From NCBI RefSeq assembly GCF_024496085.1, contig NZ_CP101751.1, positions 1,674,001 through 1,738,000 of the forward strand: a stretch of 64,000 nucleotides of DNA, written 5' to 3'. Position 1 is the first letter of the stretch. Each line of letters starts with the position of its first letter. A model generated the notes under the pieces. The model was given only the letters and a program-made list of their open reading frames with translations, had not been told where the DNA came from and ran no database searches. The DNA is from Flavobacterium cerinum. GTDB taxonomy: Bacteria; Bacteroidota; Bacteroidia; Flavobacteriales; Flavobacteriaceae. Positions 1-10,001 of the stretch are shown here, piece after piece. The translations under genes and the position numbers were made by a program.

Positions 1-774
1 GATTTATTAGTGATGTTTGTTAAAAGGGATATTGTTACCTATTACAAACAAACCATTCTGGGACCGCTTTGGTTTTTAATTCAACCGTTGGTTACTTCGA
101 TTATACAGTTTATCGTTTTCTTTAAAATAGCCAAATTACAGTCGGACGGAATACCGTACTTTTTGTTCGCATTAGCCGGAAACACCCTTTGGTTTTACTT
201 CTCGGAATGCTTTAAAACAACTTCTGAAACTTTTAGAACCAATCAGAATATTTTTGGAAAAGTGTATTTTCCCAGAATTATCATGCCGCTTGCAATGACG
301 GTGTCCAATCTTGTGAAATTCGGAATCCAGTTTTTATTATTTCTGGCGGTATTAGGATATTATATCTGGAAAGGGTTTCCGATAGAACCCAATTGGACAG
401 TATTGTTAACGCCGGTTTTATTACTTATAATGGCACTCATCTCGTTAGGTCTCGGCATGATCATCTCATCGCTAACAACAAAATATAGAGATTTAACCTT
501 TGTTGTGTCTTTTGGTGTTTCCTTATATATGTATGTAACACCGGTTATTTATCCGGTTTCACAAGTTATTCAGGAGTTGCCGGAAGGTTATTCCTGGTTG
601 GTATATGTAAATCCGTTAACCAGTATTTTTGAGTTTTTTAAATATTCTTATCTGGGCAAAGGGACCTTTACAATGCTGGGACTTTTGTATTCGGTAGTCA
701 CTACTATTGGTATCTTTTTGTTAGGACTGATTATCTTTAATCGTACCGAAAGAAGCTTTATTGATACCATATAA
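1..774 (+). CDS. wzm: ABC-2 type polysaccharide export permease (Wzm-like), 5' partial
   Basis: Membrane subunit of an ABC exporter that moves lipid-linked polysaccharide across the inner membrane. The frame is open from base 1 with a family-typical stretch (VKRDIVTYYKQTILGPLWF) that normally lies 20-30 residues into the protein, so the true start is upstream of the window. About six hydrophobic segments follow and the C-terminus ends FNRTERSFIDTI, as is usual for TagG/Wzm permeases. No ATPase gene follows; the next gene is ugd. The only Wzt-type ATPase in the window is at 25424. Family call is strong; pairing with that ATPase is inference. Confidence 0.9.
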   Translation, partial: DLLVMFVKRDIVTYYKQTILGPLWFLIQPLVTSIIQFIVFFKIAKLQSDGIPYFLFALAGNTLWFYFSECFKTTSETFRTNQNIFGKVYFPRIIMPLAMTVSNLVKFGIQFLLFLAVLGYYIWKGFPIEPNWTVLLTPVLLLIMALISLGLGMIISSLTTKYRDLTFVVSFGVSLYMYVTPVIYPVSQVIQELPEGYSWLVYVNPLTSIFEFFKYSYLGKGTFTMLGLLYSVVTTIGIFLLGLIIFNRTERSFIDTI

Positions 775-811
775 ATTATTACTTACAGGATCAAGCAGAG
801 ACAATAACCAT

Positions 812-819
812 TATATTTG
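812..819 (+). promoter_or_regulatory. Putative -7 element for ugd
   Basis: TATATTTG fits the Bacteroidota -7 consensus TAnnTTTG and lies 82 bases before the ugd start in the 127-base gap after wzm. No clear TTTG is seen about 20 bases upstream, so the -33 half is weak. Confidence 0.4.
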
Positions 820-901
820 TACCCGGTTTAAACGTTGCCGTAAACAAATAGAAAAACGTTTGTAATCCATCGTGATTTAAAAATAAAACAAGAACATTTA
901 G

Positions 902-2293
902 ATGAGTATAAAAAAAATATGTTGTATCGGGGCAGGATATGTGGGTGGACCAACTATGGCCGTTATTGCGCAAAAATGCCCGGATATTCAGGTGACAGTT
1001 GTCGATTTAAATGAAAGTCGAATTGCAGCTTGGAATGATGAAAATGTTGAAAATATCCCCATTTATGAACCCGGACTTAGCGAAATCGTAGCGTCCTGTC
1101 GTGGCAGAAATCTTTTTTTCTCGACCGAAGTAGATAAAGCCATCGATGAAGCCGATATGATTTTTATTTCGGTAAATACTCCAACCAAAACGTACGGAGT
1201 AGGTAAGGGTATGGCAGCCGACTTGAAGTACATCGAGTTGTGCGCAAGACAAATTGCAAGAGTGGCCAAAAATGATAAAATTGTTGTAGAAAAATCAACG
1301 CTGCCGGTACGAACTGCCAGCGCGATTAAAGATATTTTAGATCATACCGGTAACGGAGTTCAATTCCAGATTTTGTCAAACCCGGAGTTTTTGGCTGAAG
1401 GTACTGCCGTAGCTGATTTATTAGCGCCGGATCGTGTCCTGATCGGAGGAGATACTACAGAAGAAGGGCAAAAAGCAATTCAAAAGTTGGTCGCTATTTA
1501 TGCAAACTGGGTACCGCAGGAACAAATCCTGACAACCAATGTATGGTCGTCGGAGCTGTCAAAGTTAACAGCGAATGCATTTTTGGCACAACGGGTTTCG
1601 TCGATTAATGCGATGTCGGAACTATGTGAAAAAACAGGAGCCGATGTAAATGAAGTAGCAAAAGCAATCGGAATGGATAGCCGCATCGGATCGAAATTTT
1701 TAAAATCATCCGTTGGTTTCGGTGGATCTTGTTTTCAGAAAGATATCCTGAATTTGGTATACATTGCTAAATCTTACGGATTGAATGAAGTAGCTGATTA
1801 TTGGGAACAGGTTATCATCATGAATGATCACCAAAAAAGACGTTTTGCTAAAAATATAATCCAAACGCTATACAATACAGTAGCCGGAAAAAAAATCGCT
1901 TTCTTAGGTTGGGCCTTTAAAAAAGATACAAATGATACCCGGGAATCTGCTGCTATATATGTGGCAGACGACTTATTGAATGAAAGAGCTGAAATCTGTG
2001 TGTTTGACCCGAAAGTTTCGGAAGATCAGATTTTCTTCGATCTGGATTATCTTGAAACACGTACACCGGCAGAAAACAAAGCCGGATTACAAGTAGATGA
2101 TAATCCGTATTCAGCAGCTGATAAAGCACATGCAATAGCTGTTTTAACAGAATGGGATGAATTTAAAACATACGATTGGCAACGTATTTACGATAATATG
2201 TTGAAACCGGCCTTTATATTCGACGGCCGAAATCTTTTAGATAAAGAAGCACTTGAAAAAATCGGATTCGTTTACCAGGGAATCGGTTCCTAG
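902..2293 (+). CDS. ugd: UDP-glucose 6-dehydrogenase
   Basis: Oxidises UDP-glucose to UDP-glucuronate with two NAD+. The N-terminal Rossmann motif GAGYVGG is at residues 10-16, the central helical region contains a conserved NPEFLAEG segment, and the catalytic cysteine is Cys277 in [12 protein letters not shown]-terminal UDP-binding domain carries the [14 protein letters not shown] segment. The 463-residue length and the wording of the motifs resemble the animal-type UGDH branch more than the short bacterial Ugd. An intrinsic terminator follows, so the gene is probably monocistronic. It supplies UDP-GlcA, and possibly GlcA-derived sugars, to the island. Confidence 0.95.
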   Translation: MSIKKICCIGAGYVGGPTMAVIAQKCPDIQVTVVDLNESRIAAWNDENVENIPIYEPGLSEIVASCRGRNLFFSTEVDKAIDEADMIFISVNTPTKTYGVGKGMAADLKYIELCARQIARVAKNDKIVVEKSTLPVRTASAIKDILDHTGNGVQFQILSNPEFLAEGTAVADLLAPDRVLIGGDTTEEGQKAIQKLVAIYANWVPQEQILTTNVWSSELSKLTANAFLAQRVSSINAMSELCEKTGADVNEVAKAIGMDSRIGSKFLKSSVGFGGSCFQKDILNLVYIAKSYGLNEVADYWEQVIIMNDHQKRRFAKNIIQTLYNTVAGKKIAFLGWAFKKDTNDTRESAAIYVADDLLNERAEICVFDPKVSEDQIFFDLDYLETRTPAENKAGLQVDDNPYSAADKAHAIAVLTEWDEFKTYDWQRIYDNMLKPAFIFDGRNLLDKEALEKIGFVYQGIGS

Positions 2294-2313
2294 TGAAAAA
2301 AGTATAACTAATA

Positions 2314-2357
2314 AAAAAGCCTTTCTTATTTTAATATAGGAAAGGCTTTTTCCTTTT
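2314..2357 (+). terminator. Intrinsic terminator after ugd
   Basis: AAAAAGCCTTTC (2314-2325) pairs perfectly with GAAAGGCTTTTT (2340-2351) around a 14-base loop and is followed by a T-rich tail. It separates ugd from the regulator gene. Confidence 0.85.
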
Positions 2358-2421
2358 TTAATGATCATTTTTAAAGAGCAGAAAAAAAATAGAAAAATAG
2401 TTTTCTTTTAAAAATAACGAG

Positions 2422-2429
2422 TACTTTTG
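2422..2429 (+). promoter_or_regulatory. Putative -7 element for the wHTH regulator gene
   Basis: TACTTTTG matches TAnnTTTG and lies 18 bases before the ATG at 2448, just after the ugd terminator. The -33 box is not convincing. Confidence 0.5.
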
Positions 2430-2447
2430 TTGCTCACAATTGTAAGT

Positions 2448-2957
2448 ATGTTAGAATCTTTAATAACATCGAAAACCCGATTGCGGTTGTTGCTTAAATT
2501 CTTTATCAATGCTGCTAATCACGGACATTTGAGAGGATTGGCTGAGGAGTTCAGTGAGTCAACCAATGCAATACGTAAAGAACTGAACAACCTTTCGGAA
2601 GCCGGTTACCTGGAAAAAGAAGCTGTTCGGAATACAATCTCGTATCGGGCCAATACCAATCATCCGCTTTTTTCGTTACTTCAAAGTGTTGTAAGAAGAA
2701 CAATAGGACTCGATACGATTGTTGCTACAATATTGGAACGAATGGGAGCTGTAAAAAAAGTGTATTTAGTTGGTGATTATGCAGAGGGGAGAGACACCGG
2801 AACGATTGAAGTGGTATTAGTAGGCGAAATGCTAAATGAAGAATATGTCGATCAGTTAGCCTATAAAATTGAAGGAGAAATTAAACGAAAAGTAAGATTT
2901 ATACTGGCGGATAATTTTGATAAAAAAGGATTATTGCTTTTTGGAAGTGAAGATTAA
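2448..2957 (+). CDS. Winged-helix regulator with degenerate nucleotidyltransferase-like domain
   Basis: Predicted 169-residue DNA-binding protein. Residues about 1-65 form an ArsR/MarR-like winged helix ([25 protein letters not shown]). Residues about 100-165 resemble the small nucleotidyltransferase fold: [14 protein letters not shown] at 105-118 occupies the place of the usual FGSRARGE motif, and Glu121 falls where the catalytic DxD would be expected, so enzymatic activity is doubtful. I chose ATG 2448 over an in-frame TTG at 2427 because the TTG lies inside the promoter element. It directly precedes the tviC-tviB-wzx run and probably regulates the locus; that role is inferred from position. 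Confidence 0.8.
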   Translation: MLESLITSKTRLRLLLKFFINAANHGHLRGLAEEFSESTNAIRKELNNLSEAGYLEKEAVRNTISYRANTNHPLFSLLQSVVRRTIGLDTIVATILERMGAVKKVYLVGDYAEGRDTGTIEVVLVGEMLNEEYVDQLAYKIEGEIKRKVRFILADNFDKKGLLLFGSED

Positions 2958-3031
2958 TCTTTGCTAATCCTATGCGATTGTCCGGTAGAATAGTTGAACA
3001 ACAACTTTTAAACCTGAAAAAACGATTTAAA

Positions 3032-4000
3032 ATGAGCAAGCTTTTAATTACCGGCGGAGCGGGTTTTATCGGATCCAATCTGGTTGAATATTTTCTGAGT
3101 AAAAACCATACCGTGGTTTGCCTGGACAATTTTTCAACCGGTTACAAACATAATATTGCGCCTTTTTTGAACCACCCTGAATTTACACTTATTGAAGGTG
3201 ATATCCGGGATCTGGCAACTTGTAAAAAAGCTGTAGAAGGAGTTGATTATGTATTGCATCAGGCCGCATTAGGATCGGTGCCGCGTTCTATTGATGATCC
3301 GATTACGACAAATGAAGTCAATGTGTCCGGTTTTCTAAATATGCTGGTAGCTGCCAAAGATGCCGGAGTTAAGCGATTTGTATATGCCGCAAGTTCGTCG
3401 ACTTATGGTGATTCTGAAAGTCTGCCGAAAGTAGAAGATTGTATAGGGAAACCGTTGTCGCCCTACGCAATTACTAAATATGTAAACGAATTATATGCTG
3501 ATGTTTTTAGTAAAACATACGGAATAGAGACAATCGGGTTGCGCTACTTTAATGTTTTCGGAAGAAGACAAAATCCGAACGGAGCTTATGCGGCTGTTAT
3601 TCCGAAGTTTGTTATGCAGTTTATGAATCACGAAAGTCCGGTGATTAACGGTGACGGTGAATTTTCAAGAGATTTTACCTATATCGACAACGTAATACAA
3701 ATGAACGAACGGGCACTGAAAACCACTGATAAAGCGGCTGTAAATACAGTGTATAATACAGCTTATGGTGATAGAACAACATTAAAGCAACTGGTAACCT
3801 ATTTAAAAGAATACCTTTCGGAGCAGGATCCGGAAATTGCCGATGTTGCAATCGTATACGGACCTAATCGTGCCGGTGATATACCACATTCTCTGGCAAG
3901 TATTGATAAAGCCAAAACATTATTAGGGTATGCACCCGAATATTCAATAAAAGAAGGATTAAAAAAAGCCGTTTCCTGGTATTGGGAAAACTTAAAATAA
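3032..4000 (+). CDS. tviC: UDP-N-acetylglucosamine/GlcNAcA C4-epimerase (TviC/WbpP type)
   Basis: Short-chain dehydrogenase fold enzyme that inverts C4 of UDP-GlcNAc or UDP-GlcNAcA. GGAGFIG is at residues 8-14 and the catalytic Tyr145 and Lys149 sit in YAITK. The segments ALGSVPRS and [20 protein letters not shown] are signatures of the WbpP/TviC branch. The 322-residue length is normal. Start ATG 3032 is preferred over an upstream in-frame ATG at 2972, since the family begins just before [11 protein letters not shown]. Together with the following dehydrogenase it would give UDP-GalNAcA as in the Vi antigen pathway; which step comes first is unknown. Confidence 0.9.
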   Translation: MSKLLITGGAGFIGSNLVEYFLSKNHTVVCLDNFSTGYKHNIAPFLNHPEFTLIEGDIRDLATCKKAVEGVDYVLHQAALGSVPRSIDDPITTNEVNVSGFLNMLVAAKDAGVKRFVYAASSSTYGDSESLPKVEDCIGKPLSPYAITKYVNELYADVFSKTYGIETIGLRYFNVFGRRQNPNGAYAAVIPKFVMQFMNHESPVINGDGEFSRDFTYIDNVIQMNERALKTTDKAAVNTVYNTAYGDRTTLKQLVTYLKEYLSEQDPEIADVAIVYGPNRAGDIPHSLASIDKAKTLLGYAPEYSIKEGLKKAVSWYWENLK

Positions 4001-4018
4001 AATTATCGAACGATTTAC

Positions 4019-5299
4019 ATGGAAACTAAAATTGCTGTTATAGGTTTAGGATATGTAGGCTTGCCACTCGCAAGATTATTCGCTACAAAATATGCTGTTG
4101 TTGGTTTTGATATCAACCGGAAAAGAATTGAAGAACTGAATTCCGGAATAGATACAACACTCGAAGTTGATGAAGCAACGTTAAAAGAAGTATTGGTTAA
4201 TCAGGATAACAATACCGGAAAAGGATTGTTTTGTTCGGCCGATCTGAAAGATATAAGTGATTGTAATTATTATATAATTACCGTTCCGACTCCGGTAGAC
4301 CGACACAATCGCCCGGATTTGACACCGCTTTATAAAGCCAGTGAAACAGTCGGGAAAGTGCTGAAAAAGGGTGATATCGTAATTTATGAATCTACCGTAT
4401 ATCCGGGTGTTACAGAAGAAGAATGCGTGCCGGTATTGGAAAAAATATCAGGATTAAAATTCAATGATGATTTTTTTGCCGGATATTCTCCGGAACGAAT
4501 CAATCCGGGAGATAAACAACATACCGTTGAAAAAATCCTGAAAATTACTTCCGGTTCAACTCCGGAAATCGGACAAAAAGTAGATGAGCTATACAATAGT
4601 GTAATCATTGCCGGTACCCATTTGGCACCCACTATAAAAGTAGCTGAAGCCGCTAAAGTGATCGAAAATTCACAACGTGATATTAATATTGCTTTTGTCA
4701 ACGAACTGGCTAAAATTTTTAATATTCTGGAAATAGATACGCAGGCTGTTTTAGAAGCAGCCGGAACCAAATGGAACTTTTTACCGTTCCGACCGGGATT
4801 GGTAGGCGGACATTGTATCGGTGTCGATCCGTATTATCTGGCACAGAAAGCACAGGAAAAAGGATACCATCCGGAAATCATTTTGGCCGGACGCCGTTTA
4901 AACGATAGTATGGGAGAATACGTAGCCTCTCAGGTGGTTAAGTTAATGATTAAAAAAGGCATTTCGGTTAACGGAGCACGTTTACTGATGATGGGAATTA
5001 CCTTTAAGGAAAACTGTCCGGATGTTCGAAATACCAAAATTGTGGATGTAATCCATTCATTAAAAGAATACGGAATTACAGTGACGGTATATGATTGTTG
5101 GGCGAATGCCGATGAGGTAAGACATGAATATAACATTGAAATGACAACCGAATTGCCGGCAGAAAAATTTGATGCGGTAGTTTTAGGTGTAAGTCATAAA
5201 GAATTTTTAACCGTAGATTTTAAATCATTACAGGCAGAAAATAGTATTCTGTATGATGTAAAAGGAGTTTTAAAAGAAAAAGTAGACGGCTGTCTGTAA
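4019..5299 (+). CDS. tviB: UDP-N-acetylglucosamine 6-dehydrogenase (TviB/WbpA type)
   Basis: NAD-dependent four-electron oxidation of UDP-GlcNAc (or UDP-GalNAc) to the uronic acid. The Rossmann motif GLGYVG is at residues 9-14, the [12 protein letters not shown] segment is the TviB/Cap5O hallmark, and the catalytic Cys266 lies in [13 protein letters not shown] 426-residue length fits the family. It is 18 bases downstream of the tviC-type gene and probably co-transcribed. It is clearly a different subfamily from the ugd at 902, so the locus carries two distinct nucleotide-sugar dehydrogenases. Confidence 0.92.
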   Translation: METKIAVIGLGYVGLPLARLFATKYAVVGFDINRKRIEELNSGIDTTLEVDEATLKEVLVNQDNNTGKGLFCSADLKDISDCNYYIITVPTPVDRHNRPDLTPLYKASETVGKVLKKGDIVIYESTVYPGVTEEECVPVLEKISGLKFNDDFFAGYSPERINPGDKQHTVEKILKITSGSTPEIGQKVDELYNSVIIAGTHLAPTIKVAEAAKVIENSQRDINIAFVNELAKIFNILEIDTQAVLEAAGTKWNFLPFRPGLVGGHCIGVDPYYLAQKAQEKGYHPEIILAGRRLNDSMGEYVASQVVKLMIKKGISVNGARLLMMGITFKENCPDVRNTKIVDVIHSLKEYGITVTVYDCWANADEVRHEYNIEMTTELPAEKFDAVVLGVSHKEFLTVDFKSLQAENSILYDVKGVLKEKVDGCL

Positions 5300-5312
5300 A
5301 GAATACAAAAAC

Positions 5313-5332
5313 AACTCGAAGTAAAACGAGTT
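5313..5332 (+). repeat. Inverted repeat in the leader of the flippase gene
   Basis: AACTCG and CGAGTT form a perfect 6-bp stem with an 8-base loop. A second short dyad, GACG/CGTC, lies at 5339-5352. Both fall in the 78-base gap before the TTG start at 5378. No T-tract follows, so neither looks like a terminator. Confidence 0.45.
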
Positions 5333-5377
5333 CAATGAGACGGGAGAGCGTCAGGATTTACAATTAATAATACTATT

Positions 5378-6598
5378 TTGATAAAAAGATTATTGCAAAA
5401 TAAAGAGCGGTTTTTTCTGTTGCTGTCACAAATTGTGATTGCAGTTATCGGTTTGGTAACAGGTAAAATTATTGCTATTTATTTTACACCCGCTGATTTC
5501 GGATTATTTAACCTGCAATTTGCAGTGTATACTTTCTTCATGACATTATTGGTGTCTCCTTTTATCCAGTATATGAAAACGGTTTCGAAAACACTTTTGC
5601 CCAAATTGGGATACCAGTTTTTTCTTTACCTCGCGATCCTGTTGATGATCGTTTTTTATAGTGCTCTTTTAATCGTCTTTGCATTAAATTACGGTATCGA
5701 TTATTATTTATTCCTGATTCTGGCGATTATGATTCCGTCGAATTTATTGTTTAATCTGATTTCGGATTACTTTAATATTCAAAACCGATTGAATTTGTTT
5801 TCAGTTAGTAATCTGCTGAAAAATTTAGGCGGTTTACTCTTTTTAGGAGTTTTATTCCTGATCAATTATAAATATTCCGATGGTTCCTCAATATTATGGT
5901 TGGTTCAGGTAATTGGTTTCTTAATCGGAGGACTTTTGTTTTTACCGTATTACCGGTTTAAATTTTCAAATGTTTACAAAGTCTCCTTTAAAAGATTCTT
6001 CAAAAAATATAGCGTTTATGCCTGGCCATTGACAATATTGGCGTTTTGGTCGTGGATGAATAACTACTTCGACCGGTTTGCGATCGAGTATTATTTAGAT
6101 GTTAAAGAAGTAGGGATATACAATGCCAATTATACGGTCGGATCTAAGTTTTTTATCCTTTTAAATCCGTTTTTCCTGACCTTATTGATTCCGAATGTAT
6201 ATAATAAAAATACGATTCAGGTAAGGAAAGCAGCCATAAATAAATACGCGAAACTCTATACGCTAGCTTCGATACCGGTTTTATTGACAATATACCTTTT
6301 AAAAGACTTTGTCGGTAAGTTGCTGTTATCAGAAAGCTATCAATCCGGATTTTATCTGATCTTCTGGATCGCTTTAGCATACTTCTTTTTAACACTGGTT
6401 TATTTGTATGAGACTATATTTTATGCCGAAAGTAAAACAAAAGTTATCTTATACAGTAACATAATATCAGCCATTTTTAATGTATTGCTAAATGTATTAT
6501 TAATACCGATTTATGGTTTAAACGGAGCTTTTATGGCTACTTTAATCGCATTTGGTATTCGGTTTATTGTTATACAATATTATTATAGAAAGTTATGA
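5378..6598 (+). CDS. wzx: Polysaccharide flippase (Wzx, MOP superfamily)
   Basis: A highly hydrophobic 406-residue protein with about twelve predicted membrane helices, consistent with a Wzx flippase moving undecaprenyl-linked repeat units across the inner membrane. The C-terminal half shows typical segments (YNANYTVGSKFF, YETIFYAESKTK, LIPIYGLNGAFMATL). The start is TTG: the only nearby ATG (5334) is out of frame and soon stops, and the next in-frame ATG at about residue 54 would remove the first helices. It overlaps the next gene by 4 bases. It works with the Wzy-like protein at 7570 and the Wza/Wzc pair at 21309-24461. Confidence 0.85.
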   Translation: MIKRLLQNKERFFLLLSQIVIAVIGLVTGKIIAIYFTPADFGLFNLQFAVYTFFMTLLVSPFIQYMKTVSKTLLPKLGYQFFLYLAILLMIVFYSALLIVFALNYGIDYYLFLILAIMIPSNLLFNLISDYFNIQNRLNLFSVSNLLKNLGGLLFLGVLFLINYKYSDGSSILWLVQVIGFLIGGLLFLPYYRFKFSNVYKVSFKRFFKKYSVYAWPLTILAFWSWMNNYFDRFAIEYYLDVKEVGIYNANYTVGSKFFILLNPFFLTLLIPNVYNKNTIQVRKAAINKYAKLYTLASIPVLLTIYLLKDFVGKLLLSESYQSGFYLIFWIALAYFFLTLVYLYETIFYAESKTKVILYSNIISAIFNVLLNVLLIPIYGLNGAFMATLIAFGIRFIVIQYYYRKL

Positions 6599-7566
6599 AA
6601 ATTGCAATTATAGGTTCAGCCAAGTTTGACAGTCTGGAGTTTCATATCCAGGATGAATTGTTGGTTCAGGGGCATGAAGCCAAAATCTTCGATTATGAAT
6701 CGGTCTTTTCAGGAAGAATGGATATGGGACTGTCGTTGATCAGTACGGCTTATGTGGACAAGAAAAACCGAAAATTGCTAAAAAATATATTGGCATTTGG
6801 CCCTGATTTTGTAATAGGCGTATACCGGCATATTCATCCTTTTGTGGTAAAAGCCATCAAACAGGAAAATATCAGGATAATTCATGTCAATCCGGATCAA
6901 TTAACAACACTTCAAAATCAGCAATTATTCGTAGAACCTTATGATGTTTATTTTACAAAAGATCCTTATATGGTGAGCTTTATGAAGAATAAACTCAATC
7001 TGAATGCACGATTGTATTCGGAAGCGTTTAACGACAGAATTCATAAAAGACCAATTATGGATGCAATGGAATTGGAAAAAGAAATTGATATCGATGTTCT
7101 TTGTTTCGGAAACTTATATCCTTACAGAAACCGAATGTTGCATTTGCTGAAAGAAGATGGAATTAAGTTGACTTTGTTCGGAAATAAAGCCAAATATTTT
7201 GATCCGTTTCTGGAGACTGAGTATCAGAACAGAGGGATTTACGGAGAAGAAAAAGCAAAAATCCTAAATGGTGCAAAAATCGTATTCAATAATTTTCACT
7301 ATGCCGAAATTGAATCGGTAAATAATAAATTTTTTGAGATTAGCGGAGCCGGAGCATTTCAGATTTGTGATTACAAACCGATTTTAAAAGAATTGTTACC
7401 GGTTGATCCGAAATTGGTCAGCTTTGAAAGTATTGATGAGGCCAAAAAGCTAATGCATTTTTACTTAAACAAACCGGAAAAACGCTATGAATTACGAGAT
7501 ATTATCCTGAATCATTTCAAGGAAAATTATACTTATAAACAACTGATAAAAACTATTTTGGAGTAA
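6595..7566 (+). CDS. CgeB-like GT-B glycosyltransferase
   Basis: Putative cytoplasmic glycosyltransferase, 323 residues. The first half (KIAIIGSAKFDSLEFHI, then a PDFVIGVYRHIHP segment) looks like the acceptor-side Rossmann domain. The C-terminal half carries NNKFFEISGAGAFQICDY, the nucleotide-sugar site pattern of the CgeB/DUF3880-type glycosyltransferase group. It is translationally coupled to the flippase by a 4-base overlap. Donor and acceptor cannot be read from sequence. Confidence 0.75.
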   Translation: MKIAIIGSAKFDSLEFHIQDELLVQGHEAKIFDYESVFSGRMDMGLSLISTAYVDKKNRKLLKNILAFGPDFVIGVYRHIHPFVVKAIKQENIRIIHVNPDQLTTLQNQQLFVEPYDVYFTKDPYMVSFMKNKLNLNARLYSEAFNDRIHKRPIMDAMELEKEIDIDVLCFGNLYPYRNRMLHLLKEDGIKLTLFGNKAKYFDPFLETEYQNRGIYGEEKAKILNGAKIVFNNFHYAEIESVNNKFFEISGAGAFQICDYKPILKELLPVDPKLVSFESIDEAKKLMHFYLNKPEKRYELRDIILNHFKENYTYKQLIKTILE

Positions 7567-7569
7567 AGA

Positions 7570-9021
7570 ATGGATTTTAAACTATCAAATAAAGCCTATA
7601 TCTTAATTAAATCCTTTATCTGGGTTTTTTATCTGTTTTTTCTGGTCTATTTTTTTAATGGCGAACATTATAATGAAATTGTAATCAGTGTTTTGTTATG
7701 TGCTCTGGTAATCCAGATGACGTTGATTTCATTTGTCGATAACTGGTACCGGAATAAAAGACCGACCTTACTCGATTGGTTCCGGCTAACGACCTTTTTT
7801 GTTTTGATAATCAATTTTTTTGGAATCATAAAAAATATAAACCGACAGGAAAATTTTAACGGTTACATTCTTAAACCGGAATTTATTTTACTGGGAATAA
7901 TAACCATATTAACAGGATTATTTGCCTTAAAAATCAGTGAGTTTTTATATGTGTTGCAACATCGTAAATCCGGAGGTAAAAAAAATCCGGAGGTAAAAAT
8001 AATATATGATCTTCGAAGCCCGAATCTCTTTTTTCTGTTTACAATAGCTTTAGCCTTTATTCAGATTTATCTGGTATTAAGCGGACAGGTGGGATATGGG
8101 ACTTTTCAGGAAAATACGACTTCGGATCTTTCGTTTTTATTTCAGATTGTATTTATTCTTACCAATTTATTTTTAACCGTATTAGCCATTTTTAAATACC
8201 AATATGCTACGAAAAACAAATATCTCGGAATTGTATTTTGGTTTTTCTTCTTTATACAGGTGTTGTATGGCTTTTTAACCGGAATGAAAGAAGCGATAAT
8301 TGTTCCCGTTGTTATTGTGTTGATTCCATATTTGCTGGCCGGAAGAAAACTGCCTAAAAAATTAATATATATAGGTTTTATAGCGCTTTTATTGGTTTAT
8401 CCTTTGAATAATAATTACAGAGATATTCTTAACGGCTATCCGAATCTGAAAAAAAATGAAGCTTTTGGATTGGCATTAGCTAAAACAATGGAACTTAGCT
8501 TTTCCGAAAATGTGAATCAGGGTAGTGAAAATTTTTCAGACCGGCTTTCGTTATTTCCATATCTGATTTATGCAGTTGAAAAAGAAGGAGAATGGAAGCA
8601 ATATAAACACATGGATCGTTATGTGTATCTGCCGGTTGCATGGATTTTGCCGAGATTTGTAATCCCTGACAAACCGAAATCAGAAAACGGAGCCATTTTA
8701 AATGAGATGATTTTCGGATATTCAACCAATTCGTTAACCGTTACAACTTACGGATGGGCCTTTTTGGAAGGTGGATTGGTATATGTCTTTTTTGCCTTTT
8801 TACTGTTTGGTTTTTTTATCTCCTATTTTCAGTATAACCTGGGCGTTACTAATTTTTTCGGATTGCTTTTATACATCGGAATATTGGTCAGTTTATTAAA
8901 AGTAGAAAGTGATATTTACTTTATAATAACCGCTGTTTTGCATCAGATATTGATCTGCTTTTTGTTCTATAAGTTTATGATTAAAAAACAAGTACTAACA
9001 AAAACGAGGCAAGTATCATGA
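7570..9021 (+). CDS. wzy: Oligosaccharide repeat-unit polymerase (Wzy-like membrane protein)
   Basis: A 483-residue integral membrane protein with about twelve hydrophobic segments and a large non-membrane loop around residues 310-390 (LPRFVIPDKPKSENG, then GYSTNSLTVTTYGWAF). This layout and position, between flippase and glycosyltransferases, fit a Wzy polymerase joining repeat units in the periplasm. Wzy proteins diverge strongly, so the call relies on topology and context. Codons 133-144 lie in an exact 17-bp tandem duplication with an A8 tract; losing one copy would create a stop within a few codons. Confidence 0.75.
   Translation: MDFKLSNKAYILIKSFIWVFYLFFLVYFFNGEHYNEIVISVLLCALVIQMTLISFVDNWYRNKRPTLLDWFRLTTFFVLIINFFGIIKNINRQENFNGYILKPEFILLGIITILTGLFALKISEFLYVLQHRKSGGKKNPEVKIIYDLRSPNLFFLFTIALAFIQIYLVLSGQVGYGTFQENTTSDLSFLFQIVFILTNLFLTVLAIFKYQYATKNKYLGIVFWFFFFIQVLYGFLTGMKEAIIVPVVIVLIPYLLAGRKLPKKLIYIGFIALLLVYPLNNNYRDILNGYPNLKKNEAFGLALAKTMELSFSENVNQGSENFSDRLSLFPYLIYAVEKEGEWKQYKHMDRYVYLPVAWILPRFVIPDKPKSENGAILNEMIFGYSTNSLTVTTYGWAFLEGGLVYVFFAFLLFGFFISYFQYNLGVTNFFGLLLYIGILVSLLKVESDIYFIITAVLHQILICFLFYKFMIKKQVLTKTRQVS
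7966..7999 (+). repeat. Perfect 17-bp tandem duplication inside wzy
   Basis: AAATCCGGAGGTAAAAA occurs twice head to tail (7966-7982, 7983-7999); the junction includes eight A residues at 7978-7985. The unit is not a multiple of three, so the two copies are read in different frames (KSGGKK, then NPEVK). Removing one copy would lead to a TGA stop shortly after. Confidence 0.9.
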
Positions 9022-10001
9022 ATAAGACCGGATTAGTATATAGAAGCCCGCAAAACAAACGCTATAGTATAGAAACGTTGTTTAGCCCGCTGGATCAAGA
9101 TGATGAAATCGAGAAAATTGTATTGCCGGAGAATTTAAATTCATTTGGAAACTTAATCCGAATTATCCGTTTTGGAGTAAAGATTAAACCCAAACTCATT
9201 CATATTACCGGTGATGTCCATTATCTTGCTTTTCTGTTGTTCTGGAAAAAAAGTATTATAACGATTCATGATTTAAACCATTATGAAGAATTACAAGGAA
9301 TCCGAAAGTTTATATATGGGCTAATCTGGTTTTATTTGCCGTTGAAAGCAGCCAAAAAGATTGTAGCAATATCTCCTTATACAAAAGAACAACTGCAAAA
9401 ACATTTCCGGATTAAGGAACAGAAAATTGTTGTTATTCCGAATTCGTTTTTAAAGTTTGAAACAACGGCATCCGATGTTGTGGAAAAAGATAAAAATAAC
9501 TTTCAGATACTCTGTATCGGAGGTAATACAAATAAAAATATCGGACGTTTAATAGAAGCGATAGAAGGTGTTGAAGGTGTTTCAGTCCGAATCATCGGAA
9601 AACAGAATCCCACCATAATGGATCAATTGAAAAGTAAAAAAATCAACTATTCGATTGTATCCGATTTATCAAGAACGGAATTGGAGGCAGAATATAAAGC
9701 TTCGGATGTTTTATACTTTGCTTCAACAAAAGAAGGTTTCGGATTACCGATTCTTGAAGCGCAATCATTAGGAATTCCGGTGATAACTTCCACTACAACG
9801 GCAATGCCTTATGTAGCCGGTACCGGAGCCATACTAGTCGATCCTTATAATATAGAATCGATTCGAAAGGCACTATTATTATTGATCAATAAAGAAATAA
9901 ATAGTGACGATTTAAAAGAAAAGGGATATAAGAATACGGAACGATTTTCTGAATCCAATTTTATAAAAGCATATAAGAATCTATATAAATCAATGCTATA
10001 G
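9018..10001 (+). CDS. Glycosyltransferase family 4-type
   Basis: GT-B fold transferase of 327 residues. The N-terminal domain contains IHDLNHYEE and a VAISPYTKEQL linker; the C-terminal donor domain has the EX7E-type motif in STKEGFGLPILEAQSLGIPV. The start overlaps the polymerase stop by 4 bases, so it belongs to the same operon. It probably adds one residue of the module A repeat unit; specificity is unknown. Confidence 0.85.
   Translation: MNKTGLVYRSPQNKRYSIETLFSPLDQDDEIEKIVLPENLNSFGNLIRIIRFGVKIKPKLIHITGDVHYLAFLLFWKKSIITIHDLNHYEELQGIRKFIYGLIWFYLPLKAAKKIVAISPYTKEQLQKHFRIKEQKIVVIPNSFLKFETTASDVVEKDKNNFQILCIGGNTNKNIGRLIEAIEGVEGVSVRIIGKQNPTIMDQLKSKKINYSIVSDLSRTELEAEYKASDVLYFASTKEGFGLPILEAQSLGIPVITSTTTAMPYVAGTGAILVDPYNIESIRKALLLLINKEINSDDLKEKGYKNTERFSESNFIKAYKNLYKSML

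Noticed and set aside
4384..4770. 128-codon open frame on the minus strand
   Set aside because: Lies wholly antisense to the strongly supported tviB-type gene; composition follows the codon pattern of the gene on the other strand.
5339..5352. GACG/CGTC dyad before wzx as a terminator
   Set aside because: Only four pairs and no T-tract.
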